A stretch of 64,000 nt of DNA, taken from Streptomyces sp. NBC_00223 (GTDB lineage: Bacteria; Actinomycetota; Actinomycetes; Streptomycetales; Streptomycetaceae). The notes beneath the pieces are model-generated. The model was not told the origin of the DNA. It searched no databases and was given only the letters and a program-made list of their open reading frames with translations. Of this stretch, positions 26,245-33,965 are shown in pieces. Each line of letters opens with the position of its first letter. Position 1 is the stretch's first letter. The position numbers and the translations under genes are program-made. The stretch spans positions 2,046,001 to 2,110,000 of the forward strand of contig NZ_CP108109.1 in the NCBI RefSeq assembly GCF_036199905.1, given 5' to 3'.

Positions 26245-26433
26245 ATGCAGAACAGCGACCTGATGAACGACGCGGGCCTGGAGCTCGCGCTGCAGGAACT
26301 GGAGACCCTGGAGGCCCCCGGCTTCTGGAGCGGTGTCGTCGCCGGTTTCGAGGCAACTGCCGCCGTGGTCGCGGTGGCCGTGGGCTCTGCCGCTGTCTAC
26401 ACCGCGGTGGCCTCGGTCATCGTCGCCACCTGA
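26245..26433 (+). CDS. mpaA: Daptide-type precursor peptide A4 (near copy of A2)
   Basis: 62 residues, same as A2 except Ser47 to Gly and Ala58 to Val. Same leader, same C-terminal Val-Ala-Thr. The upstream spacer carries a 13-bp insertion ending in 'CACCACGCAGT' relative to the A1-A2 gap. Confidence 0.9.
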   Translation: MQNSDLMNDAGLELALQELETLEAPGFWSGVVAGFEATAAVVAVAVGSAAVYTAVASVIVAT

Positions 26434-26447
26434 TCGTTGCTGAGTGA

Positions 26448-26482
26448 CCCGTGCCGGGGCAGTCGCGATGCCCCGGCACGGG
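26448..26482 (+). terminator. Strong hairpin after the precursor genes
   Basis: Perfect 14-bp stem CCCGTGCCGGGGCA / TGCCCCGGCACGGG with a 7-nt loop, just after A4 and 30 nt before the next start. Probably a partial terminator or RNA-stabilising structure that keeps precursor mRNA above that of the downstream export genes. Confidence 0.6.
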
Positions 26483-26512
26483 GGTACCACCGTACCCAGA
26501 GCTTGGAGAAAC

Positions 26513-26719
26513 ATGAACGGGCAAGAAACCAACATACCCCCTCAAACCATCCTGCTCGCCCTTCTGGGACTGCTTGCCGCTCTGGGCGTCATCGCGGTGA
26601 TCCTGCTCGGCGATTCCTGGGCGCGGTGGGTCTACTTCGGGCTGCTCATCGTCGGCATCCTGGTCGCGTCGGGCGCGATCGGGGCTCTGGTCAAGGTGCT
26701 GGTGAGCCATGGCAACTGA
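26513..26719 (+). CDS. Small two-helix membrane protein
   Basis: 68 residues, GGAG 7 nt before ATG 26513. Two hydrophobic segments (about residues 12-32 and 39-62) joined by 'GDSWARWV'. It overlaps the ABC ATPase start by 11 nt. Small membrane proteins of this kind often serve in RiPP immunity or help the transporter; nothing more specific can be said. Confidence 0.65.
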   Translation: MNGQETNIPPQTILLALLGLLAALGVIAVILLGDSWARWVYFGLLIVGILVASGAIGALVKVLVSHGN

Positions 26720-27422
26720 ACAGCCCGCCATCAGAGTCGAGGGACTGTCCAAGTCCTACGGTGACCGCCAGGTCCTCGTCGACGTCACCTTCGAGGTCGC
26801 CCGGGGACGGGTCGTCGGGTTGCTCGGCCGCAACGGCGCGGGCAAAACCACCCTGATGAAGACACTGCTGGGGATCGCCACTCCGGACTCCGGCACCGTC
26901 GAGGTGCTGGGCCGGGCGCCGGGGCCGCAGCTCGCGCATCAGGTGGGTGTCGCGATGGACACGGTGGGCTTCTACCCGTCCACGACGGTCCGCGGCGAGC
27001 TGGCCATCTGGTCCCAGGCTCTCGGCATCGGTCCCGACCGCGTCGCCGAACTGGTGAGCCTGGTCGACCTGAAGGGTCACGAGCGCCAGCAGTGCGGCAA
27101 GCTCTCCACCGGTCAGCGGCAGCGGCTGAGGCTCGCCATCGCCCTGCTGTCGCCCACGACCGAGCTGCTGCTGCTCGACGAGCCGGCCAACGGCCTCGAC
27201 CCGGACGGCATCCGCTGGATCCGGAAGCTGATCCGGGAGCTCGCCGCGTCCGGCAGGACCGTCCTGGTCTGCAGCCATCAGCTCGGCGAGATGGAGAACA
27301 CCGTCGACGACGTGCTGCTGCTCGACGAGGGCCGGATCGTGCACACGGGGTCCCTCACGGACCTCACCCAGGGCGGCGAACGGTCGCTGGAAGAGCGGTT
27401 CTTCGAGATCGCGGGGAGATGA
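26709..27422 (+). CDS. ABC transporter ATPase of the RiPP cluster
   Basis: 237 residues. Walker A 'GRNGAGKTT' about residue 40, signature 'LSTGQRQR' about 133, Walker B 'LLLLDEPANGLD' about 153, switch His in 'LVCSHQLGEM'. It belongs to the CcmA/bacitracin-type group that pairs with a separate permease for peptide export or self-protection. The permease follows after 6 nt. Confidence 0.9.
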   Translation: MATEQPAIRVEGLSKSYGDRQVLVDVTFEVARGRVVGLLGRNGAGKTTLMKTLLGIATPDSGTVEVLGRAPGPQLAHQVGVAMDTVGFYPSTTVRGELAIWSQALGIGPDRVAELVSLVDLKGHERQQCGKLSTGQRQRLRLAIALLSPTTELLLLDEPANGLDPDGIRWIRKLIRELAASGRTVLVCSHQLGEMENTVDDVLLLDEGRIVHTGSLTDLTQGGERSLEERFFEIAGR

Positions 27423-27428
27423 CAGATC

Positions 27429-28178
27429 ATGACCACGGCAACGCTGGTACGTCACTCACGTGCCGAAATGCTGAAGGTGACCCGCGGCCGCGCCATGCTC
27501 GGGCTGGTGCTCGGAGGCGTGCTGTGGTGCGTCCTGACCAGTTACGGCTACTACGTGGACGGCGTCAAGATCCCGCTTCCGCCGGGCTCGGGCGCGGTGA
27601 CGGGCCAGGTCGTCCGCGCCTGGATGATGCTGCTGCTCTTCTCCGCGATCGCGGGCGCGATGATCGTGACGCGGGACTTCTCGCAGGGCACGATCTCCCG
27701 TACGGTGCTCGCCCTCGGCGGCAGGCGTGAGGCCTTCGCCGCGAAGCTGGTGGCCACGGTGCTCACCTCGGCCGGCTTCGCCGTGGTGGCGGTCGTCGGC
27801 GCCGGGCTGAGCGGGCTGGTCGCGCTGCGTTCCAACGCGCAGCTGGTCTGGGACAGCGGATGCACCCAGACCCTGCTGGGCGTCGCGGCCTGCATGATGC
27901 TGGCCGGCCTGTGGGGGCTGGCGGTCGGCTGGCTGGTCCGCAACCAGACGCTCTCGGTCCTCGCCATCGTGATCATGGTGGTGGGTGTGGAGCCCGCGAT
28001 CCAGCGGCTGGTGCCCGACGTGGCCCAGTTCCTCTTCACGATCGCGCTGAGCTCGGTCTACCGCGACGGAAAGCCGGATCTGCTGCCGGTCGGCGCCGCC
28101 CTGGGCGTCTGCGCCGTGTGGATCGCGGGCCTCGGCCTCGCCGCCCGGACCAGCTTCTTCCGCCGGGACGTGGGATGA
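27429..28178 (+). CDS. ABC transporter permease of the RiPP cluster
   Basis: 249 residues with about six membrane helices, ABC-2 permease type. 'VTRDFSQGTISRTVLALGGRR' is the typical cytoplasmic motif of BcrB-like permeases. Together with the ATPase it probably gives immunity or exports the mature peptides. It overlaps the protease gene by 4 nt. Confidence 0.85.
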   Translation: MTTATLVRHSRAEMLKVTRGRAMLGLVLGGVLWCVLTSYGYYVDGVKIPLPPGSGAVTGQVVRAWMMLLLFSAIAGAMIVTRDFSQGTISRTVLALGGRREAFAAKLVATVLTSAGFAVVAVVGAGLSGLVALRSNAQLVWDSGCTQTLLGVAACMMLAGLWGLAVGWLVRNQTLSVLAIVIMVVGVEPAIQRLVPDVAQFLFTIALSSVYRDGKPDLLPVGAALGVCAVWIAGLGLAARTSFFRRDVG

Positions 28179-29851
28179 GCCCGATGCGCCTCGCGCTGCG
28201 CAGGGCACAGGAGGAGACGGCCGGTACGGAGCCGGTTTCGACCGCCTATCTGGAACGTCCCCGGCTGAACGACGGAGTCCAGGTGCACGCCCCGTCGGAG
28301 GAGGGCCAGCCCTGGCTGCTCCAGCGCGGGGAGCACCAGTACTTCCGGGTCGGAGCCGATCTCGCCACACTCGCCGGCCGTCTCGACGGTGACGGCGACG
28401 CGGCGCAACTGGCCGACCGGATGGGCGCGCCCTGGACCGAGCAGGCCGTACGCGCCGCGCTGAAGACCCTGGACGACGCGCACCTGGTGGACCGGCAGGA
28501 CCCCGGGCAGCAGGTGCGCAGAACACGCCGGCTGAAGTACGTACCGCCGTTCACCTTCCAGTTCACGGTGCTGCGTTCCGGCACCCGGCTGGCACACCGG
28601 ATCACCGGTCTGCGGCTGGTGTCGGCGCGGACGCTCGCCGTCCTGGTCGGTGTCCTGGGCGCCGCCGGCGCCGTCGCGCTGATGACTCAGCGCGCACATC
28701 TGGCGGACGTGCTCGGGCGGCCGGTCTCGCTACAGACCATGTTCGTGATCCTGGCGGCCGTCTCGGTCACCACGGTCGCCCACGAACTGGGGCACGCCTG
28801 CCTTCTCGCCCACTACGGCGGGCGTCCCGGTCGCCTCGGTGTGATGCTCTTCTACCTCTCCCCGGCGATGTTCTGCGACGTCTCCGACGCCTGGCGGCTG
28901 AACCACCTCCAACGTGCCCGGGTCGCCCTGGCGGGGATCATGGTCCAGGTCGGGGTGAGCGGCGCCGCGGCCTGCTCCACCGCCTTCGCGGGCCGCGGGA
29001 ACACCGGCGACGTACTGATGCTCTTCGCGGTGGTGAACGTCGCGGCAGCCGTCGTCAACGTGGTGCCGTTCGTGAAACTCGACGGCTACATCGCCCTGAT
29101 GAGCTATCTCGACCGGCCGAACCTGCGCGACACGGCCCTGGCCTCCCTCCGGGACCGTTTCGTCGCGCTGCTGTCCGGGAAGCGGATCCGGTCGCAGGAG
29201 CCCAGCTGGCTGCCGTGGTTCGGTTTCCTCTGCGCCATCGCTCCGATCGCCCTGGTGGTACGCGCGCTGGGCCAGTGGCTCAACTCGCTGCTGTCGCTGG
29301 GTTACTTCGGAGTCGCGCTGTCCGCCACGATCACCGGCTTCGTCGCCCTCGTAGGGGTGAAGGCGGGCATCCGGCTGGTACGGGCGCTGCGGCCGGCCCG
29401 ACTGCGCCCGTGGCGGGTGGCGGCGCTGCTCGTGGTGGTCGCCGCGCTGCTGACGGCCGTGGCCGGCATCCACATGACGTACAGCCGGGTCGGCTCCTAC
29501 CAGGTCGCCGCGGACGGCCGGGTCTATCTGATGGTCCCGTCCGGTGTCGACGACCGGCCCGTGCGGGCCGGCGACCGGGTGGAGCTGCTGAAGGCCGGCA
29601 TGGTACTGCACCACACGGTGGGCACCGCCACGGTGGCCGTGTCGCAGGGCAGCCCGATGATGATCCCGCTCACCGGTCTGATTCCGGTGACCGCCGACGG
29701 GGTGAAGGTTCCCGGGGACCGGTACCTGCTCCGAGTGGACGGCCCGATCACGACCCAGCAGGGCAGCGTACGGCTGCACTCGCGGTCGGTGGTGCTCCCA
29801 CGCTGGGCCTACGAGCGCTTCGTGCGGCCCCTCTTCGCCACGTTCGACTGA
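28175..29851 (+). CDS. mpaP: Daptide intramembrane metalloprotease
   Basis: 558 residues. The N-terminal soluble domain (about residues 1-140) has a winged-helix look ('AALKTLDDAHLVDRQD'). The membrane core carries the M50 zinc site His203-Glu-Leu-Gly-His207 in 'VAHELGHACLL' and a probable third ligand Asp in 'VPFVKLDGYIAL'. Several more helices and a C-terminal extracytoplasmic domain follow ('RVGSYQVAADGRVYLMVPSG'). In daptide clusters this enzyme is thought to remove the leader. Confidence 0.85.
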   Translation: MSPMRLALRRAQEETAGTEPVSTAYLERPRLNDGVQVHAPSEEGQPWLLQRGEHQYFRVGADLATLAGRLDGDGDAAQLADRMGAPWTEQAVRAALKTLDDAHLVDRQDPGQQVRRTRRLKYVPPFTFQFTVLRSGTRLAHRITGLRLVSARTLAVLVGVLGAAGAVALMTQRAHLADVLGRPVSLQTMFVILAAVSVTTVAHELGHACLLAHYGGRPGRLGVMLFYLSPAMFCDVSDAWRLNHLQRARVALAGIMVQVGVSGAAACSTAFAGRGNTGDVLMLFAVVNVAAAVVNVVPFVKLDGYIALMSYLDRPNLRDTALASLRDRFVALLSGKRIRSQEPSWLPWFGFLCAIAPIALVVRALGQWLNSLLSLGYFGVALSATITGFVALVGVKAGIRLVRALRPARLRPWRVAALLVVVAALLTAVAGIHMTYSRVGSYQVAADGRVYLMVPSGVDDRPVRAGDRVELLKAGMVLHHTVGTATVAVSQGSPMMIPLTGLIPVTADGVKVPGDRYLLRVDGPITTQQGSVRLHSRSVVLPRWAYERFVRPLFATFD

Positions 29852-29865
29852 CGACGGGAACCGAA

Positions 29866-32460
29866 ATGTACCTGACCTACCTCGAATACTGCCTGCCGTC
29901 GTCCCCTTTCTACGAGCGGAGGGACACCGACTCCCCCGACGACACGGGCAGGTTCTTCGGGCTGCACCGCGACCCGGCTCCCGAGGGTTGGTCGCGTGGG
30001 CTGCGGGCGGAGTGGGTCATGTACACCCCGGGCGGCGCGGAACTGCGCTGGCAGGGCTGGAAGATCCATGTCAGCGCCACGACGGAGAACGCCGAGCACT
30101 TGCTGCGGACGGTGTCGGCGTACTGCCTGGCCCACCGGATCCCCTTCAAGGCGCTCTCCGGCCTCCCGGCGCTGACCCGCCGCAACAGCAAGTACGCGGA
30201 CCGCGGCGGGAGCGGCAAGTTCATCACCCTGTACCCGCCGTCGGACGAGGTGTTCGCCTCGGCGCTGGGCGGGCTCGACGCGCTGACGGGTGGTGAGCCG
30301 GGCCCGACGATCCTCTCCGACCTGCGGTATCTGGAAGGGCCGCTGTACGTGCGGTACGGGGCCTTCGTCTCCCGGCAGACCACCGACGCGAGCGGGCGGC
30401 GGGTGGAGTGCGTCGAGGACCCGGACGGCAATCTCGTCCCCGACGAGCGCCGCCCCGGCTTCCACCCGCCGAGCTGGGCGCAGATCCCGCCGGTGCTGGA
30501 GGAGTCGATCGCCCTGCGCGGCAGCCGCACCCTGACCGGCTTCCCCTACGCCGTGCGCAAGGCCGTGCACTTCTCCAACGGCGGTGGGGTGTATCTCGGC
30601 GAGCGCCGCGACACCCCGGGCAAAACGATTCTGCTCAAGGAGGCGCGGCCCTACTGCGGCCTCGACGAGAGCGGACAGGACGCCCTCACCCGGCTCGAGC
30701 GGGAGCGCGACGCCCTGCTCGACCTGGCGGGCCTGCCGGGAATTCCGGCCGTGGACGCCTATGTCGACGGAGTGGAGCACAAGTTCCTCGGCCGCGCCTA
30801 TGTCGAGGGCAGGCCGCTGATGGAGCTGGCCTTCGAGCGCAACCCCCTGATCAGCCCCGACAGCACCATGACCCGTGGGGAGTACGCGGAATGGGCCCGG
30901 GCGATCGCCGCTCAGGTGGCCGACACGGTCGGGCAGATGCATGCGCGCGGCTGGGTCTTCGGTGACCTCCACCCCGGCAACATCATCGTGGACGACGAGC
31001 AGCGGGTGCACTTCATCGACTTCGAGAACGCCTCCCGCGACCTCACGGACTACGTCCAGACCATGGGCGTCTTCGGCTTCCGGGCACCCGACGGCTACCG
31101 GGGCCGGGCGGTCGACCTCTTCGCCCTGGGCTGTATCCGGCTCGGTCTGCTGATGCCGCTCACCCGGCTCGTTCCGCACGGGCGGGCCCGCACCGCCCAG
31201 CTGTGCGCGGCCGCCGTCGAGGAATTCGACCTGCCGCCGGGGTACTTCGAGGGGATCGACGAGCAGCTGGGCCAGGGCTCCGCGGGCCCGGACGATGCCG
31301 GGCGCGGGCCCGCGCTGGAGGTCGCGCCCGCGCGGGAAGCCGGGCACGCGGAGGAGGTCGCGCCCGCCCTGGAGGCCGGCCCCGCGCAGGAGGTCGGGCT
31401 CTCGCCGGAGAGCGCCTGGACGGCGGAGCAGCTGGCCGCCTGCCTGGGCCGCTGGCGCTCGCCCGAGCGCGAGGACCGGTTGTTCCCGGGCGACATCCGG
31501 CAGTTCCTGGAGCCCTCGGGCGGACTCGGACTCGCCTACGGCGCGGCCGGGATGCTGTGGGCCCTGCACTCGTCCGGCGGCACCGTCGACCCCGACGACC
31601 TGGGCTGGCTGCGCGAGCGGGTGCACGCCGCCGCCGATCTGCCGCCCGGCTTCTGGAGCGGCCTGGCCGGGATCGCCTACGCCACCGAGCAGATCGACCC
31701 CGACCTGTCGGACCACTGCGTACGCCTGGCGCTCAGCCGCGCCGCGGACACCCAGGACCTCTCGCTGGGCAGCGGTCTGAGCGGGCTGGGAGCGTATCTG
31801 CTCCACGAGGGAGGGCAGTTGGAGGCGGTGGACGAGCTGGCCGCCCGGGTCGCCAAGGCCGCCGAGGAGGGCGGCGACCATCCGGTGCCCGGGCTGGTCG
31901 CCGGAGCGGCCGGGCTCGCGTCGTTCGCCGTGCGTGCGGGCCGGGCGCTGGACAACCCGGAGTACGAGGAGCTGGCCACCCGGCTGCTGGACCTGGAAGT
32001 CGGCCGGTTCGGTTTCGCGCCCGGCGGAGTCCCGGTCCGGGGGGCGCTGCCGGCGTTCGGCGCGGGCATCGCCAACGGCGCCCTGGGGCTCGCGTTCGCG
32101 CTGTACGACCACGAGCGGCTCACCGGCAGCGGCCGGTTCACCGCCGCCCTTGACCGGATCGTACGGATCGCCCGGCAGACCACCGCGATCCACAACGGGC
32201 TGCTGAGCGGCCGGGCCGGACAGGTGCAGCTGCTGACCGCGGTCACCCCGGACGACCCCGCCTCCAGGCGGACCGTCGAGCGCTGCCTGCGGGAGTCGGA
32301 CTGGTACCTCACCCGGCTCGGCTCCGAGCAGGTCACCCTGGGCAACGAGGAACTGAAGCTCTCGCTCGACCTGGGCACCGGGCACGCCGGCCTGCTCGTC
32401 ACCCGGCGGGCCGCCGCGACCGGGGCCTGCACCCTGCCGCTGTGGGAGCGGCAGCCGTGA
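29866..32460 (+). CDS. lanKC: Class III lanthionine synthetase LanKC
   Basis: 864 residues. An N-terminal phospho-Ser/Thr lyase-like domain (about 1-210) is followed by a kinase domain with the ATP Lys in 'KTILLKEARPY' (about 255), catalytic 'FGDLHPGNIIVD' (about 365) and metal-binding 'FIDFENAS' (about 385). The C-terminal cyclase-like domain (about 520-864, 'SGLAGIAYA', 'IHNGLLSGRAGQVQL', 'DLGTGHAGLLV') lacks the Cys-His-Cys zinc site of LanC, so it is class III. A Glu/Ala/Gly-rich insert (about 480-515) separates kinase and cyclase. It would phosphorylate and eliminate Ser/Thr. The local precursors have no Cys for ring formation. Confidence 0.9.
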   Translation: MYLTYLEYCLPSSPFYERRDTDSPDDTGRFFGLHRDPAPEGWSRGLRAEWVMYTPGGAELRWQGWKIHVSATTENAEHLLRTVSAYCLAHRIPFKALSGLPALTRRNSKYADRGGSGKFITLYPPSDEVFASALGGLDALTGGEPGPTILSDLRYLEGPLYVRYGAFVSRQTTDASGRRVECVEDPDGNLVPDERRPGFHPPSWAQIPPVLEESIALRGSRTLTGFPYAVRKAVHFSNGGGVYLGERRDTPGKTILLKEARPYCGLDESGQDALTRLERERDALLDLAGLPGIPAVDAYVDGVEHKFLGRAYVEGRPLMELAFERNPLISPDSTMTRGEYAEWARAIAAQVADTVGQMHARGWVFGDLHPGNIIVDDEQRVHFIDFENASRDLTDYVQTMGVFGFRAPDGYRGRAVDLFALGCIRLGLLMPLTRLVPHGRARTAQLCAAAVEEFDLPPGYFEGIDEQLGQGSAGPDDAGRGPALEVAPAREAGHAEEVAPALEAGPAQEVGLSPESAWTAEQLAACLGRWRSPEREDRLFPGDIRQFLEPSGGLGLAYGAAGMLWALHSSGGTVDPDDLGWLRERVHAAADLPPGFWSGLAGIAYATEQIDPDLSDHCVRLALSRAADTQDLSLGSGLSGLGAYLLHEGGQLEAVDELAARVAKAAEEGGDHPVPGLVAGAAGLASFAVRAGRALDNPEYEELATRLLDLEVGRFGFAPGGVPVRGALPAFGAGIANGALGLAFALYDHERLTGSGRFTAALDRIVRIARQTTAIHNGLLSGRAGQVQLLTAVTPDDPASRRTVERCLRESDWYLTRLGSEQVTLGNEELKLSLDLGTGHAGLLVTRRAAATGACTLPLWERQP

Positions 32461-33509
32461 CGAACCCGGTGACCTTCTCCGTCATCTGCCCCACCTACAA
32501 CCGCTCGGTCCGGATCCTGCCGACCCTGCGGTCCGTTCTGGCGCAGACCGTCGGCGACTGGGAACTGCTGGTGCTGTCGGACGGCAGCGACGACGACACC
32601 GTCGAGGTGGTCTCGGCGCTGGCCCAGACCGACGACCGTATCCGGGTGTTCGAGCTGGAGCGGTCCGGTCATCCCAGCGGCCCCCGGCAGGAGGGCCTGC
32701 GCCGGGCCCGGGGCAGCCATATCGCCTATCTCGACCACGACGACGTCTGGCGCCCCGACCATCTGGCGTGGCTCCGGACGCTGTTCGCCGACGAGGCCGA
32801 CGGGGCCGACTGGGCGGCCACGGGATACCGGGCGGTGGACGACTCCGGCGCGGTCGTCCGGAGCAGCGCCTGGTGGGACATGTGCTGGCACCCCGAACTG
32901 CAGATCCTCGACCCGCTGTTCGAGCCGAGCCGGGTCGCGCACCGGCGCGGTCTGCCGGAGTCGGTCGGTGGCTGGGTCGTCACCTCCGGCCTGGAGGACT
33001 GGGACCTGTGGTTCCGGCTGACCCAGGCCGGGCACCGGGTGCGGACCACCACCGCGCGGACCGTCTCGGTCTTCGAGGGTGCCGGGACCCGACGCTACGG
33101 CGTCGGCCCCCGGCACCTGGCCAACCTGCTGGTCACGCCGGACGCCAGGGTGGCGAAACGGATCCGGGACGCCCTGAGCGATCCGGAGGTCGGCCGGGCC
33201 CTGAAGGAGGCGTCGCGTGAGGACAGCCGCCGCCGTATGGCCAGGCTCGGCGCGAGCCCGCTGTACGTGGCACCGCTGGCCTCGGCCGAGGTCCCGGAGC
33301 CGGATCCGGACCCGGTGATCGCCGACGGGTACCGGGGGCCCCAACCGGTGATCGTGCCCCACCGCGGGCAGTTCGCGCTCGCCGTCCCGGTGTACTGCTC
33401 GACGGCCGCCCACGCGGAGCGCCTGGGCGAGCTGCTGCGGTCGCACGCCACCGCCCAGGTCCAGGTCCTGCGCGGCCTGGAACAGCGGTTCTCGCCGGCC
33501 GCGCTGTGA
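32457..33509 (+). CDS. Family 2 glycosyltransferase
   Basis: 350 residues from GTG 32457, overlapping the LanKC stop by 4 nt, so it is part of the operon. The GT-A fold begins with 'FSVICPTYNRS', then 'ELLVLSDGSDDDT' and the metal motif 'AYLDHDDVWRPDH'. 'GLEDWDLWFRLTQAGH' is the usual acceptor-region ED motif. The C-terminal 80 residues are unusual and may be an extra domain. It may glycosylate the peptide. Last gene of the cluster, followed by a terminator. Confidence 0.85.
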   Translation: MTNPVTFSVICPTYNRSVRILPTLRSVLAQTVGDWELLVLSDGSDDDTVEVVSALAQTDDRIRVFELERSGHPSGPRQEGLRRARGSHIAYLDHDDVWRPDHLAWLRTLFADEADGADWAATGYRAVDDSGAVVRSSAWWDMCWHPELQILDPLFEPSRVAHRRGLPESVGGWVVTSGLEDWDLWFRLTQAGHRVRTTTARTVSVFEGAGTRRYGVGPRHLANLLVTPDARVAKRIRDALSDPEVGRALKEASREDSRRRMARLGASPLYVAPLASAEVPEPDPDPVIADGYRGPQPVIVPHRGQFALAVPVYCSTAAHAERLGELLRSHATAQVQVLRGLEQRFSPAAL

Positions 33510-33540
33510 CGCGTCGCCGCCGCCCCGGGCGGAGCAGTAC

Positions 33541-33567
33541 GGCAGGCCCCGCCGGGGAGGGCCTGCC
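33541..33567 (+). terminator. Terminator at the end of the RiPP operon
   Basis: Perfect 9-bp stem GGCAGGCCC / GGGCCTGCC with a 9-nt loop, 32 nt after the glycosyltransferase stop. Confidence 0.65.
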
Positions 33568-33589
33568 GCTTCGACCACGGCGGGGTGTG

Positions 33590-33822
33590 GCCGGGACGAC
33601 TTGGCCGCCGGAACGTCCCTCAGGTCGATGCGTTTGTGCTCGTGGCGTGCGACGGGCTCGCGGTACGGGCCGGGCACGGCGCGGCCGTAGGTGAGGATCA
33701 GGACCCTCCGACCCGGGGCCGCTTCGTAGATCCACCCCGCCGTCAATCAGTGAACCGACCTTGCCGCCCCATCCGGTCTCCCCGCGCACTTCCCGTTCGA
33801 CGGCCGCCGCTGGGACCGCCAA
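33590..33822 (-). pseudogene. Frameshifted remnant of a gene resembling a CRISPR spacer target
   Basis: On the minus strand, one frame reads '...RGETGWGGKVGSLIDGG' and, after a 2-nt slip, another frame continues 'WIYEAAPGRRVLILTYG' to 'RIDLRDVPAAK'. The last spacer of array 2 (47445-47480) matches 33727-33760 at about 31 of 36 positions. The spacer has exactly the two bases missing here and would read through as 'LIEGGVWIY'. I do not recognise the protein. A fragment of a mobile-element gene is the likeliest reading. Confidence 0.45.
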
Positions 33823-33896
33823 CCCGGCGAACCTTCCCGGTCAGAGCACTCACGGCCTGGAGCCGACAAGCCAGGGCCGACCGCGAGGCGCCGTCA

Positions 33897-33960
33897 GGCG
33901 TCGTCGCGTGCGGGCGTCCAGTATTCGGCGAGCATCTCGGTGACCCAGTAGGGAACGTGT
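33897..33960 (-). pseudogene. Possible C-terminal scrap of a lost gene beside the array
   Basis: The minus-strand frame 'VHVPYWVTEMLAEYWTPA' runs to a stop at 33897. It begins in the degenerate end of CRISPR array 1 and has a protein-like composition. The rest of the gene is absent. Family not recognised, and chance is possible. Confidence 0.25.
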
Positions 33961-33965
33961 ACCGG

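Larger units (their letters stand above)
25486..26433. repeat. Tandem duplication of the A1-A2 precursor pair
   Basis: 25486-25925 and 25981-26433 are near-identical at DNA level, including ribosome sites and spacers. Start-to-start distances are 495 bp (A1 to A3) and 508 bp (A2 to A4). The second unit has a 13-bp insertion in its internal spacer, which itself looks like a slip-copy of the adjacent CACCACGTAGTTG. Confidence 0.9.

Noticed and set aside
29809..32385. 858-codon minus-strand frame opposite lanKC
   Set aside because: Shadow of the LanKC gene with no domain and biased Gly/Val/Arg/Gln content.
20214..33509. Class V lanthipeptide (lexapeptide-like) cluster
   Set aside because: The synthetase is a single three-part LanKC, not the separate kinase, HopA1-like and cyclase proteins of class V, and the daptide enzymes are unmistakable.
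31677..33746. 689-codon minus-strand frame across lanKC and the glycosyltransferase
   Set aside because: Mostly antisense to two real genes. Only the first ~50 codons outside them look protein-like and are reported as a pseudogene.
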